NCBI RefSeq assembly: GCF_013387465.1
Contig: NZ_VYGV01000028.1
Span: forward strand, 342,501-406,500
Direction: 5' to 3'
Length of the DNA: 64,000 nt
Origin: Hydrogenophaga aromaticivorans
GTDB lineage: Bacteria > Pseudomonadota > Gammaproteobacteria > Burkholderiales > Burkholderiaceae_C
Positions 28,788 to 37,536 of this stretch are shown here, in pieces. How positions within the stretch are numbered: the stretch's first letter is position 1; each line of letters begins with the position of its first letter. The notes under the pieces were generated by a model. The model searched no databases and was not told where the DNA came from. It saw nothing but the letters and a program-made list of their open reading frames with translations. The translations under genes and the position numbers were made by a program.

Positions 28788-31565
28788 ATGCTGTCCGCCC
28801 CGCTGGTCATCGCCGTTTCGTTCGCCTACCTGTTGCTGCTGTTTGCCGTGGCCTACTGGGGCGACTGGCGCGCGGCGCAAGGCCGCTCGGTGATTTCCAG
28901 CCCTTGGGTGTACGCCTTGTCGATGGCGGTCTACTGCACCGCATGGACCTACTTCGGCAGCGTCGGCCGGGCCGCCAACTCGGGGGTGTGGTTCCTGCCG
29001 ATCTACCTCGGGCCGATGCTGGCCATGATCCTGGCCTGGATGGTGGTGCGCAAGATGATCCGCGTGGCCAAGACCTACCGCATCACCTCCATCGCCGACT
29101 TCATCGCCAGCCGCTACGGCAAGAGCCCTTTGCTGGCCGGGCTGGTGACGATGATCACGGTGGTCGGCATCGTGCCCTACATCGCGCTGCAGCTCAAGGC
29201 GATCGCCAGCGGCTACGCCGTGCTGACCTCGCCGCTGGGTTCGCCTGCGGTGCAAAGCGCGCAATGGTGGAACGACAGCACCCTGTATGTGGCGCTGATG
29301 CTGGCGGGTTTCACCATGGTGTTTGGCGCGCGCCACCTCGACAGCACCGAGCGCCATGAAGGCATGGTGGCAGCGATCGCTTTCGAGTCGGTGGTCAAGC
29401 TGGTGGCCTTCCTGGCGGTGGGCCTCTTTGTCTCGTTCGGCTTGTTCGCCAGCCCGGCCGCGCTGTTTGACCAGGCCTACGCGGTGGCCGAACTGCGCCG
29501 CTTGTTGCAGTTCGGCCAGAACCAGCCTTTTGCGTATCCGCAGTGGTTCGGCCTCACCCTGCTGGCCATGCTGTCGGTGATTTTTCTGCCGCGGCAGTTC
29601 CAGGTGATGGTGGTGGAAAACGTCGACGAGCAGCACCTGCGCCGCGCGGTCTGGGTGTTTCCGCTCTACCTGCTGCTGATCAACCTGTTTGTGCTGCCCA
29701 TTGCCATCGGTGGCTTGCTGCACTTTGGCCCGGGGCGCATGGATCCGGAAACCTTCATCCTTTCGCTGCCCCTGTCGCAGGGCCATGGGGCGCTGGCGCT
29801 GGCTGCCTTCGTCGGCGGGCTCTCCGCCGCGACCGGCATGGTGATCGTCGAAGCGATCGCGGTTTCCACCATGGTCTGCAACGACCTGGTCATGCCCCTC
29901 CTGCTGCGCATGAGGCGCTTCGGTGCGCGCGCCAGCGGTGACCTCACCGGCCTGCTGCTGGGCATCCGGCGCCTGGCCATCCTGGGCATCCTGCTGCTGG
30001 GCTACCTGTATTTCCACCTGGCGGGCGAGGCCTACGCGCTGGTCAGCATCGGCCTCATCAGTTTCGCCGCGGTGGCGCAGTTCGCCCCCGCCATGCTGGG
30101 CGGCCTGTACTGGAAAGGCGGCACACGCCGTGGCGCCCTGGCCGGTCTGCTGTTGGGTTTCGGCTTCTGGGTCTACACCCTGATGTTGCCCTCGCTGGCC
30201 AAGTCGGGCTGGCTGGGTTCGGACTTTCTGCAGTTCGGCCCCTTTGGCTGGCACTGGTTCAAACCCGAGGCGTTTCTTGGCCTCTCGGGACTCGACAACC
30301 TGACGCATTCGCTCTTCTGGAGCCTGCTGGCGAACATCGGCGCCTACGTGGGTGTGTCGCTGTGGCGGGCACCATCAGCGGCCGAAACCAGTCAGGCGCT
30401 GTTGTTCGTCGACGTGTTCAACCGCACGGCGCATGCGCGGCCGGTGTTCTGGCAGGGCAAGGCGCAGGTGTCGGCGCTGCTGCCGCTGACCGGGCGCTTT
30501 CTCGGTGTGGACGTGGCCCAGCGCCTGTTTGTGGGCTATGCCGCGCGCCTGGGTGTGGCCAGTATCGACCAGATCCCGGGCGACGCGCGGCTGGTGCATT
30601 TTGTCGAGACCCAGCTCGCGGGTGCGATCGGCAGCGCCTCGGCCCGTGTCATGGTCGCGGCGGTGGTGGAAGAAGAGGCGCTGGACCTGGACGACGTGAT
30701 GCGCATCCTCGACGAGGCCTCGCAGCTGCGGGCCTATTCGCATGCGCTGGAGGACAAATCGCGTTCGCTGGAACGGGCCACGGCCGAATTGCGCGAAGCC
30801 AACGAGAAGCTCAAGAGCCTGGACCGCATGAAGGACGACTTCATGTCTTCGGTGACCCACGAGCTGCGCACGCCCTTGACCTCCATCAGGGCCCTGTCGG
30901 AGCTGATGCGCGACGATGACCACATGGACACGGCGCAACGACAGCAGTTCCTGGGCATCATCGTCACCGAGGCCGAACGCCTGAGCCGGCTGGTGAACCA
31001 GGTGCTGGACATGGCCAAGATCGAGGCGGGACACGCCGAGTGGCACGACACCGATGTGGACCTGCGCGAGGTGGCCGAACAGGCCGCGGGCACCATGAAG
31101 GAGAGCTACCGTGAGCGCGGGGTGGCGCTGGTGCTGAGCTTGCCGGCGCAGGTGCATGCGGTCCGGGCCGACGCCGATCGGCTCACGCAGGTGGTGCTGA
31201 ACCTGCTGTCGAATGCCCTGAAGTACGCCCCCCGAGAGGGTGGTCGTGTGGTGCTGCGCCTGCATGAGGACCCGGACCGCCTGACCGTGGAAGTCGAAGA
31301 CAACGGCCCGGGCATCCCGCTGGAACAGCAGGCGGTGGCCTTCGAAAAATTCCGGCAGGTCGCTGGTGACGATCATTACCGGGCGGGTGGCACGGGGCTG
31401 GGCCTGCCCATCAGCCGCCAGATCGTGGAGCATTTTGGCGGCAGCATGTGGCTGCGCTCAACGCCGGGGCAGGGCGCCTGCTTCGGCTTCTCGCTGCCCC
31501 GCCACGCACCGACCGCCGCCGACGACAGCTACAACGACGAACACCAGAGGAGCACAGCAACATGA
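28788..31565 (+). CDS. sodium:solute symporter-type sensor histidine kinase (CrbS/MxtR-like)
   Basis: 925 residues. The N-terminal SSS domain (about 1-530) has a dozen or more helices. A STAC-like linker follows (VSALLPLTGRFLG, about 565-577), then a coiled coil (EREANEK-type, about 650-680). The kinase core has the H-box SVTHELRTPLTSI (His691), an N-box NLLSNALKYA, DNGPGI, and GGTGLGL. All ATP-site motifs are intact. Relatives such as CrbS (Vibrio) and MxtR (Pseudomonas) control acetate use. The stop overlaps the response-regulator start in an ATGA. Whether the SSS part transports or only senses is unknown. Confidence 0.93.
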   Translation: MLSAPLVIAVSFAYLLLLFAVAYWGDWRAAQGRSVISSPWVYALSMAVYCTAWTYFGSVGRAANSGVWFLPIYLGPMLAMILAWMVVRKMIRVAKTYRITSIADFIASRYGKSPLLAGLVTMITVVGIVPYIALQLKAIASGYAVLTSPLGSPAVQSAQWWNDSTLYVALMLAGFTMVFGARHLDSTERHEGMVAAIAFESVVKLVAFLAVGLFVSFGLFASPAALFDQAYAVAELRRLLQFGQNQPFAYPQWFGLTLLAMLSVIFLPRQFQVMVVENVDEQHLRRAVWVFPLYLLLINLFVLPIAIGGLLHFGPGRMDPETFILSLPLSQGHGALALAAFVGGLSAATGMVIVEAIAVSTMVCNDLVMPLLLRMRRFGARASGDLTGLLLGIRRLAILGILLLGYLYFHLAGEAYALVSIGLISFAAVAQFAPAMLGGLYWKGGTRRGALAGLLLGFGFWVYTLMLPSLAKSGWLGSDFLQFGPFGWHWFKPEAFLGLSGLDNLTHSLFWSLLANIGAYVGVSLWRAPSAAETSQALLFVDVFNRTAHARPVFWQGKAQVSALLPLTGRFLGVDVAQRLFVGYAARLGVASIDQIPGDARLVHFVETQLAGAIGSASARVMVAAVVEEEALDLDDVMRILDEASQLRAYSHALEDKSRSLERATAELREANEKLKSLDRMKDDFMSSVTHELRTPLTSIRALSELMRDDDHMDTAQRQQFLGIIVTEAERLSRLVNQVLDMAKIEAGHAEWHDTDVDLREVAEQAAGTMKESYRERGVALVLSLPAQVHAVRADADRLTQVVLNLLSNALKYAPREGGRVVLRLHEDPDRLTVEVEDNGPGIPLEQQAVAFEKFRQVAGDDHYRAGGTGLGLPISRQIVEHFGGSMWLRSTPGQGACFGFSLPRHAPTAADDSYNDEHQRSTAT

Positions 31566-31936
31566 GCCAGAAAATACTGATCGCAGACGACGAACCGAAC
31601 ATCCTCATTTCGCTGGAGTTCCTCATGAAGCGCGAAGGCTTCGAGGTGGTGCTGGCGCGCGATGGCCAGGAAGCGATGGATGCGATTGCCCGCGAGCGCC
31701 CGGCCCTCGTGTTGCTCGACGTGATGATGCCGATCAAGACCGGCTTTGATGTCTGCTGCGAAGTCCGTGCCAATGAAAACCTGCGCGACATCCGCATCCT
31801 CCTGCTCACGGCCAAAGGCCGCGACACCGACGTGGCCAAGGGCCTGGCGCTGGGCGCCAACGCTTACATGACCAAGCCGTTTTCGACCAAGGAACTGGTC
31901 CAGAAGGTGCGCGAGCTGCTGGGTGCGGCTTCATGA
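31562..31936 (+). CDS. single-domain response regulator
   Basis: 124 residues, a CheY-like receiver only. The acidic pocket is D9-D10, the phosphoacceptor is D53 in VLLDVMMP, the switch Thr is in LLLTAKG and the Lys is in MTKPF. No DNA-binding output domain is present, so the phosphoryl signal must be read through protein contacts. The partner could be the downstream pseudokinase-exonuclease, whose start overlaps this stop by 4 nt. CrbS-type systems elsewhere usually use a LuxR-type regulator (CrbR), so this is a different wiring. Confidence 0.93.
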   Translation: MSQKILIADDEPNILISLEFLMKREGFEVVLARDGQEAMDAIARERPALVLLDVMMPIKTGFDVCCEVRANENLRDIRILLLTAKGRDTDVAKGLALGANAYMTKPFSTKELVQKVRELLGAAS

Positions 31937-34134
31937 GCGGGCAGCAGAAGACCGACCGCCGCCTGTGGTGGCTGCTGGTCGTGGCGGCCGTGGTGTCGGT
32001 GGCCTGGTTGCTGGCAACGTTTGGCCTGCTCGGTTCGACCCTGGAGCCGGACGACCGGGCGACCGTCTGGGGCCTGCTGGGGGACCGCCTGATGCTGATC
32101 TCCCTGACGTGGGGCGCCGGCATGGCGGCCATTGCCTGGGGTCTGAAGCGCTGGTTCGACCACTGGGTCACGCCTTCGGTGCAACTGGCCGAAGAAGCGC
32201 AGGTGCTTCTGCGCACCGACGTCGTGCGCGAACTCACGCCCAAGGGCAATGTTGAGACCAAGGTGCTGGTGGGGCTGTTCAACCAGCTGGTGGGGCAACG
32301 CGAAGACCTGCGGCGCGAGATGGACGCCAAGGTGCATGAGGCGGCGCAAGGCATCGAGCAGGAAAAGTCGCGTCTGGCCGCGCTCATGTCCGAGCTCACG
32401 CAAAGCGTCGTGGTCTGCAACCTCGACGGCCGCATCATTCTGTACAACAACCGCGCGCGCATGCAGTTCCGCGCGCTCTCGCAGGCGCCCGGCGTGGCCG
32501 GTGGCGCCGAACTGATCGGTCTCGGTCGCTCGATCTACAGCGTGTTCGACCGCAAGCTGGTGGCCCACGCACTGGAGAACATCCAGCAGCGCATGCTGCG
32601 TGGCGCCGGCCAGCCGTCGGCCCAGTTCGTGACCACCACGGCGGCCGGTCAGCTGCTGCGGGTGCAGATGGCGCCGGTGCGTTCGGCCCAGGCCCAGGCG
32701 GCCGAGTCGCCGGCCGACCGCATCGAACTCAGCGGCTTCGTGCTGATGCTGGACAACATCACGCGCGACTACGAGGCCGAGTCGGCCAAAGACCAGGTGC
32801 TGCACTCGCTCACCGAGGGCAGCCGTTCTGCACTGGCCAACATGCAGGCCGCGATCGACATGCTCGACTACCCCGATCTGGAACCCGCCATGCGCGAGCG
32901 CTTCCTGGGGGTCATCCGCGAAGAGACGCGCACGCTCAGCCAGCGCATCGGGGCGCTGGAAGCGGGCTCGGCCGACAGCCTCAAGACCCGCTGGCCGCTG
33001 GAAGACATGCTGGGCGCCGATCTTGTGAACGCAGCGCTGCGCCGCATTGAGGTGGTGACCGGCCTGCCGGCTTCGACGGTGGACGTGGACAGCGCTCTGT
33101 GGCTCAAGGTGGAGAGCTTTTCGATGCTGCAGGCGCTGGTGTACCTGACCGGCCGCCTGGCCGATGAGTTCGAGGTGCGTTTCGTGCAGCTGCGCCTGGC
33201 GCCTGCGGCGGGCAGCCCTGGCAAGGCCCAGCTGGACCTCATATGGTCCGGCCAGGCGATGAGCACCGAGACGGTGATGAGCTGGGAAATGGACCCGATG
33301 AAGGTGGGGCATGAAACCACGCGCCTGACCGTGCGTGACGTGGTCGAGCGCCATGGCGGCGCTTTCTGGTTCGAGCGCGAACGCGTGCGCCACCAGGCTT
33401 TCTTCCGCTTCCTGCTCCCGCTGGCCAACCCGCAGGAGCAGGTGGACGCCGCCGCCTTCCTCAAGAGCGAGAGCCGTCCCGAGTACTACGACTTCGACCT
33501 GTTCAAGACCACCGAACAGACGCGCACGCTGGACGATCGCAAGCTCGCCGATCTGGTCTACACGGTGTTCGACACCGAGACCACCGGGCTCAATCCGTCG
33601 CAGGGCGACGAGATCATCCAGATCGGTGCGGCGCGCATCGTCAACAACAAGCTGCTGCGCCAGGAGTGTTTCGAACAGCTGGTGGACCCGAAGCGCCCGA
33701 TCCCTGCGGCGTCGATTCCCATCCACGGCATCCAGCCCGAGATGGTGGTGGGGCAGCCGACCATCGACCAGGTGCTGCCGGCCTTCCATGCCTTCGCGCA
33801 GGACACCGTGCTGGTGGCGCACAACGCCGCGTTCGACATGCGTTTCCTGCAACTCAAGGAGGCGCAGACCGGTGTGGTCTTCGACCACCCGGTGCTGGAC
33901 ACGCTGCTGCTCTCCGCGCTGATCCATCCCAACCAGGACTCGCACCGGCTGGAGGCCTTGGCCGAGCGCTTCAACGTCACCGTCATCGGGCGCCACACCG
34001 CACTGGGCGACGCCATGGTCACCGCCGAGGTGTTTGTGAAACTGATTCCGATGCTGGCCGAAAAGGGGATCCACACGCTGGGCGAGGCGCGGGAAGCGGC
34101 GCAGAAGACGTACTACGCCCGAATCAAGTATTGA
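31933..34134 (+). CDS. sensor-pseudokinase fused to a DEDDh 3'-5' exonuclease
   Basis: 733 residues. Two membrane helices (about 11-33 and 50-72) are followed by a HAMP-like and coiled segment, then a PAS-like block (about 150-280, VVVCNLDGRIILYNNRARMQF). Next is a kinase-like core in which TEGSRSAL (E295) stands where the neighbour kinase has THELRTPL. No N-box Asn or DxGxG is seen, yet VVERHGGAFWFERE matches the kinase C-terminal lobe. The exonuclease (about 540-710) is complete: VFDTETTGL (D547, E549), AHNAAFDMRFL (D635) and RHTALGDA (H688, D693). It is related to DnaQ epsilon. Membrane placement and signal-controlled nuclease activity are inference. Confidence 0.9.
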   Translation: MSGQQKTDRRLWWLLVVAAVVSVAWLLATFGLLGSTLEPDDRATVWGLLGDRLMLISLTWGAGMAAIAWGLKRWFDHWVTPSVQLAEEAQVLLRTDVVRELTPKGNVETKVLVGLFNQLVGQREDLRREMDAKVHEAAQGIEQEKSRLAALMSELTQSVVVCNLDGRIILYNNRARMQFRALSQAPGVAGGAELIGLGRSIYSVFDRKLVAHALENIQQRMLRGAGQPSAQFVTTTAAGQLLRVQMAPVRSAQAQAAESPADRIELSGFVLMLDNITRDYEAESAKDQVLHSLTEGSRSALANMQAAIDMLDYPDLEPAMRERFLGVIREETRTLSQRIGALEAGSADSLKTRWPLEDMLGADLVNAALRRIEVVTGLPASTVDVDSALWLKVESFSMLQALVYLTGRLADEFEVRFVQLRLAPAAGSPGKAQLDLIWSGQAMSTETVMSWEMDPMKVGHETTRLTVRDVVERHGGAFWFERERVRHQAFFRFLLPLANPQEQVDAAAFLKSESRPEYYDFDLFKTTEQTRTLDDRKLADLVYTVFDTETTGLNPSQGDEIIQIGAARIVNNKLLRQECFEQLVDPKRPIPAASIPIHGIQPEMVVGQPTIDQVLPAFHAFAQDTVLVAHNAAFDMRFLQLKEAQTGVVFDHPVLDTLLLSALIHPNQDSHRLEALAERFNVTVIGRHTALGDAMVTAEVFVKLIPMLAEKGIHTLGEAREAAQKTYYARIKY

Positions 34135-34235
34135 CCCCCCGCGCCGCGCCCGGAGGGCGCGTCACCCCTCAGGGGGCGGCACTGGCGGCCCGGCGAAGCC
34201 GGTTCCGCGGTGCCCTGGGATCAACTCCCACTCGC
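34135..34235 (+). repeat. stop-codon-abutting intergenic repeat, copy C
   Basis: It starts directly after the TGA of the exonuclease fusion. It is very close to copy B: CCCCCCGCGCCGCGCC, then GGCGCGTCACCCCTC-AGGGGG, CTGGCGGCCCGGCGAAGCCGG and TTCCGCGG. It faces copy D across about 30 nt. Confidence 0.8.
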
Positions 34236-34267
34236 ATCACCCAGTACCTCTCCGGAGCGCGTGCCTT

Positions 34268-34352
34268 GACCCAGGATGCGGTGGAACCGGCTTTGCCGGG
34301 CCACTCGCATCGCACCCTGGGGGGTGACAGCCGCAGGCCGGCGCGGGGGGTA
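34268..34352 (-). repeat. stop-codon-abutting intergenic repeat, copy D (inverted)
   Basis: Read on the minus strand it starts 2 nt after the TGA of the nucleotidyltransferase gene, with CCCCCCGCGCCGG. GTCACCCCCCAGGG, GGCCCGGCAAAGCCGGTT and CCTGGG follow. The orientation follows the gene it trails, not the chromosome. Copies C and D together fill the 218-nt gap 34135-34352, which holds no gene. Confidence 0.75.
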
Positions 34353-36209
34353 TCACATCTTGTAGCGCTGGCCCAGCACGCTTTGCAGTGACTGGACCAC
34401 GGTGAAGGCGTCCTTGAGCTGGGAGCGTTCGAAATTGGAGATGTCGTCCGGATTCAGGTAGTTGTCCGGGGCCAGACCGGCGGCGATCTGGCGGGCCTGG
34501 TGCTGGATGCGGGTGAAGGCCAGAAACTCCAGCGCATCACGCAGGTCGCGGGCGCTCTGTTCGCTGATGGAACCGCCCGCTGCGGCGCCCAGCAGCCGGT
34601 CGTGGGTGTTCACGGCATCGTCGCCGCCGGCCAGCGCGTACACGCGGGCCAGATCGACGATGGGCACCACGCCGGTGTGCTTGAGGTCGATGGTGCCCTT
34701 GTGCTCACCGCTGCGGATGCTGGAGATGCCCTTGAACATGCCCAGCGGCGGTTGGTGCGTGAGCGCGTTGCCCACCATGAGGGCCAGAAAGATGCTGTTG
34801 CCCCTGGTGCGTTCGAGCACCTCGCGGCGCAGTCCGTCGAGCAACTGGTTGTTGCCGTGCACGGCGCGCAGGTCGAAGAACACACAGGTCAGCATCAGTG
34901 ATTTCGGATCGGGCTGACCGGTCCAGCGTGCAAAGTACTCGGCCCAGCGCCGCCGTGGCTGGCGCCAGGTGTCGGTCATGGCCATCATTTCACCGGGGCA
35001 GTAGACGTAACCGCAGGCGTCCAGCCCGTCGCAGACGAACTGGGCCAGGGCCTTGAAGTAGGCGCCGTGTTGCGCTTCGTCGTAGCTGTCGTCCAGCACC
35101 ATGCAGTTGTCCTGGTCGGACTTGGCGGTCTGTTCGCTGCGCGCCTGGGAACCGGCGGCGACCCACACGTAGTCCACCGGCGCCGGGCCGAAGCGGGCTT
35201 CGCCGAGTTGCAGCAACCGGCTGGTGATGGCGTCGGTGATGGCGGTGATGATGTGGCCGGTGCTGTAGGCCGAAGCCTGGGCCGATGCCAGGCTCTGCTG
35301 CAGTCGCTTGATCTTGGTGCTGGCCTGCTGCAGGCCCTCGACGCTGCCTTGTTTGTAGATATCACCCGCGAGGTACACGGCCGAGGTGCTGTGCTGCTCG
35401 GTCAGGTCGGTGGCGGTGATCATGCCGGCGATGCGCTGGCCGTCGAGCACGGGCACGTGGTGGATGTTGTGGCGGGCCATGAGCAGCAAGGCATCAAAGG
35501 CCGGGTTCTGCACGTCGATGGTCATGGGCGCGAGCGTGGCGATGTCCATGATCGAGCGCCCGGTGTCCATGCCGGCGGCAATGACCCGGTTGCGCAGGTC
35601 GCGGTCGGTGATCAGGCCAAAAAGGTGGTCCTGCTCCACGATCAGCACCGAGGACACGCGCTTTTCGCTCATGACCTGCGCCGCCTCGCGGATGCTGGTT
35701 TGTGGGGGCAAGGTGATGGGTGCCCGCTTGATCAGCGCGCGCACCGGGGTGGTCATCAGGTTGAGCGCGGGGTCGGTCTCGATGCCGGCGCTGGCCAGGG
35801 CGTTGCGTGGGAGGCGATTCCCCTGGGGCAGGAAATAGGCGAGGGCAGGGGCCTCCTGGCGCAAGGCATTCAGGGTGGCGTGGTCGAGTTGCGCGACGCG
35901 GCAGGCGCCCAGGGCCACCGCGGCGCAAGCCATCAGGTCACCGCCCTGGTCCAGACCAAAGAACTCACCCGCCTGCAAGGTGAGCAGCGCATGGTCATCG
36001 GCATCCTGCAGCTCCACGGTGCCGTCCATGAGCCAGTACAGATGGGACGCGAACGTTTCGCCATCGGCCAGGCGCACGCCGGCCTCGTACTCCTGAACCA
36101 TCAAGGCTTTGGCCAACGAGGCCTGGGCACTGGCGGGCAAGCGGCCGAACACCCGATGGTCCCGGATGGCGGCGGTGAGGGAGGGGGTTTTGCTGGCGGA
36201 TGCGCTCAT
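34353..36209 (-). CDS. cNMP-binding/CBS-pair/DUF294 nucleotidyltransferase-like protein
   Basis: 618 residues. A cyclic-nucleotide-binding-like domain (about 15-130) is followed by a CBS pair (about 155-275, GLITDRDLRNRV and HHVPVLDGQRIAGMIT). Then comes a GlnD-like nucleotidyltransferase domain with GSQARSEQ at 353-360 and SDQDN, and the DUF294 C-terminal domain (about 470-615). The proteins are common beside acetate-type SSS transporters. A role in nucleotidylating a partner in response to adenine-nucleotide level is plausible but unproven. It is divergent from the TPR and second symporter operon. Confidence 0.93.
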   Translation of the reverse strand: MSASASKTPSLTAAIRDHRVFGRLPASAQASLAKALMVQEYEAGVRLADGETFASHLYWLMDGTVELQDADDHALLTLQAGEFFGLDQGGDLMACAAVALGACRVAQLDHATLNALRQEAPALAYFLPQGNRLPRNALASAGIETDPALNLMTTPVRALIKRAPITLPPQTSIREAAQVMSEKRVSSVLIVEQDHLFGLITDRDLRNRVIAAGMDTGRSIMDIATLAPMTIDVQNPAFDALLLMARHNIHHVPVLDGQRIAGMITATDLTEQHSTSAVYLAGDIYKQGSVEGLQQASTKIKRLQQSLASAQASAYSTGHIITAITDAITSRLLQLGEARFGPAPVDYVWVAAGSQARSEQTAKSDQDNCMVLDDSYDEAQHGAYFKALAQFVCDGLDACGYVYCPGEMMAMTDTWRQPRRRWAEYFARWTGQPDPKSLMLTCVFFDLRAVHGNNQLLDGLRREVLERTRGNSIFLALMVGNALTHQPPLGMFKGISSIRSGEHKGTIDLKHTGVVPIVDLARVYALAGGDDAVNTHDRLLGAAAGGSISEQSARDLRDALEFLAFTRIQHQARQIAAGLAPDNYLNPDDISNFERSQLKDAFTVVQSLQSVLGQRYKM

Positions 36210-36377
36210 GTCCTGGACCTGTTGGGATGCTTGCCGGACATGCTACACCCCGGGAGAAGGGGGTATTGCGGGTATACCCTGTTGGCGTTTGACCTGTGTC
36301 AGACGCGATGTCGGCGCTTCTGTAAGAACTTGGTAAGCTCGAAATCCAGAATGGCGCCACCTTGTCCTGAGCCCTCC

Positions 36378-36674
36378 ATGTTGATCCTCCTCTCTGCCGT
36401 CAAACTCGTCGCCGAAATCGCCCTGCTGGCGTTGTTCGGGCAATGGGTGCTGGGCTTGCTGGCGGGCCAGCGCCGTGCGCAGAATTTCTTCTACCAGCTG
36501 CTGCAACAGATCGCCCGACCGTTTGTTCAGCTGGCGGGCTGGGTGACACCCCGGGTGGTGCTCGAACGCCATCGGCCACTGGTGGCTTTCCTGATCCTGG
36601 GTTTTGTCTGGCTCGCGGCCACCGCGGCCAAGATTGCCCATTGCCTTGAGATCGGGGTGCAGTTGTGTCGATGA
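36378..36674 (+). CDS. small hydrophobic protein, unknown function
   Basis: 98 residues, with an N-terminal helix (about 3-28) and a second (about 68-88). A basic stretch lies between them (AGQRRAQNFFYQLLQQIARP...PR). The layout recalls YggT-type proteins, but I cannot assign it. It opens the operon that leads to the TPR protein and symporter pair 2. Its stop overlaps the TPR start in an ATGA. The ribosome site before the ATG is poor. An in-frame ATG ten codons upstream is an alternative. Confidence 0.72.
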   Translation: MLILLSAVKLVAEIALLALFGQWVLGLLAGQRRAQNFFYQLLQQIARPFVQLAGWVTPRVVLERHRPLVAFLILGFVWLAATAAKIAHCLEIGVQLCR

Positions 36675-37246
36675 CCGAGCGCATGAGCGTCACGCTGGAA
36701 CGCGCTCGGGTCCGGCTGCTGCTGATGTTCGGACTGGAGCGGCAGGCGCTGGCGCGGGTCCTGCACCGCCTTGAGGCCCACCCCTTCGACGCGTTTTCAC
36801 TCGCCACGGGCGCACACCTTCACGCCTGCCTGGGTGACCCAACAGCGGCGCGGCGCTTGCTGGAGCGGCTGGTCCGGCAGCACCCTGAGCGGGCGGACGG
36901 CTGGTTCAATCTGGGCTACGTGTGCGAATCGCTGGGCCTGCTGGCCGCGTCCGAGGCAGCGTTCCGCCGTGCGATCGCCATCGATCCCCGGCTGGACCGG
37001 GCGTGGTACGGCCTGTCGCTCAGCCTCATCGCCCAGCAGCGCCTGGATGAAGCCCTGCAGGCGCTGCGCAAGAACACCGAACTGCAGCCCATGAGCCCAT
37101 ATGGGTGGTACCAGATGGCCCGGGTGCAGGTGGATCGGCAGGCGCCCGATGAGGCCGAAAAAATCATTCACCACCTGCGTGGGTTCGAGCCGCGTGTGGC
37201 GGCCCAGCTGGAGCGCGAGACCGGTCTGGGGACCGCCCGGGCCTGA
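36671..37246 (+). CDS. tetratricopeptide-repeat protein
   Basis: 191 residues, about four TPR-like helical hairpins. The clearest are about 70-105 (ADGWFNLGYVCESLGLLAASEAAFRRAIAIDP) and the next one (DRAWYGLSLSLIAQQRLDEALQALRKNTELQP). No signal peptide or membrane helix is seen, so it is probably a cytoplasmic scaffold. The start at 36671 is favoured by the ATGA overlap with the preceding stop; a GTG two codons earlier is also possible. It lies 17 nt before the DUF4212 gene, so it is likely co-expressed with the transporter. Confidence 0.85.
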   Translation: MTERMSVTLERARVRLLLMFGLERQALARVLHRLEAHPFDAFSLATGAHLHACLGDPTAARRLLERLVRQHPERADGWFNLGYVCESLGLLAASEAAFRRAIAIDPRLDRAWYGLSLSLIAQQRLDEALQALRKNTELQPMSPYGWYQMARVQVDRQAPDEAEKIIHHLRGFEPRVAAQLERETGLGTARA

Positions 37247-37263
37247 CACCGGCGAAGAAACCA

Positions 37264-37533
37264 ATGGATCACATGGAACCCACCGACAACCACCGCCGCT
37301 ACTGGCGGAAAAACCTGAACATCACGGCCGTCTTGCTGGCGATCTGGTTTGTGGTGACTTTTGTGGTGAGCTACTTCGCCCGCGACCTGAACTTCAACTT
37401 CTTCGGCTGGCCTTTCAGCTTCTGGGTGGGGGCGCAGGGCGCCCTGGTGGTGTACTGCCTCATCATCGGGTTCTACGCCTGGTACATGAACCGGCTCGAC
37501 ATCCAGCACGGGGTGGATGAGGATGGGCCATAA
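37264..37533 (+). CDS. DUF4212 small subunit of a sodium:solute symporter (pair 2)
   Basis: 89 residues with two helices and the family core RRYWRKNLN, then the middle FGWPFSFWVGAQGALVVYCLII and the end FYAWYMNRLDIQHGV. It is clearly a paralogue of the protein at 22202-22468. The large subunit follows 3 nt downstream. A second in-frame ATG three codons in is an equally good start. Confidence 0.92.
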   Translation: MDHMEPTDNHRRYWRKNLNITAVLLAIWFVVTFVVSYFARDLNFNFFGWPFSFWVGAQGALVVYCLIIGFYAWYMNRLDIQHGVDEDGP

Positions 37534-37536
37534 ACC

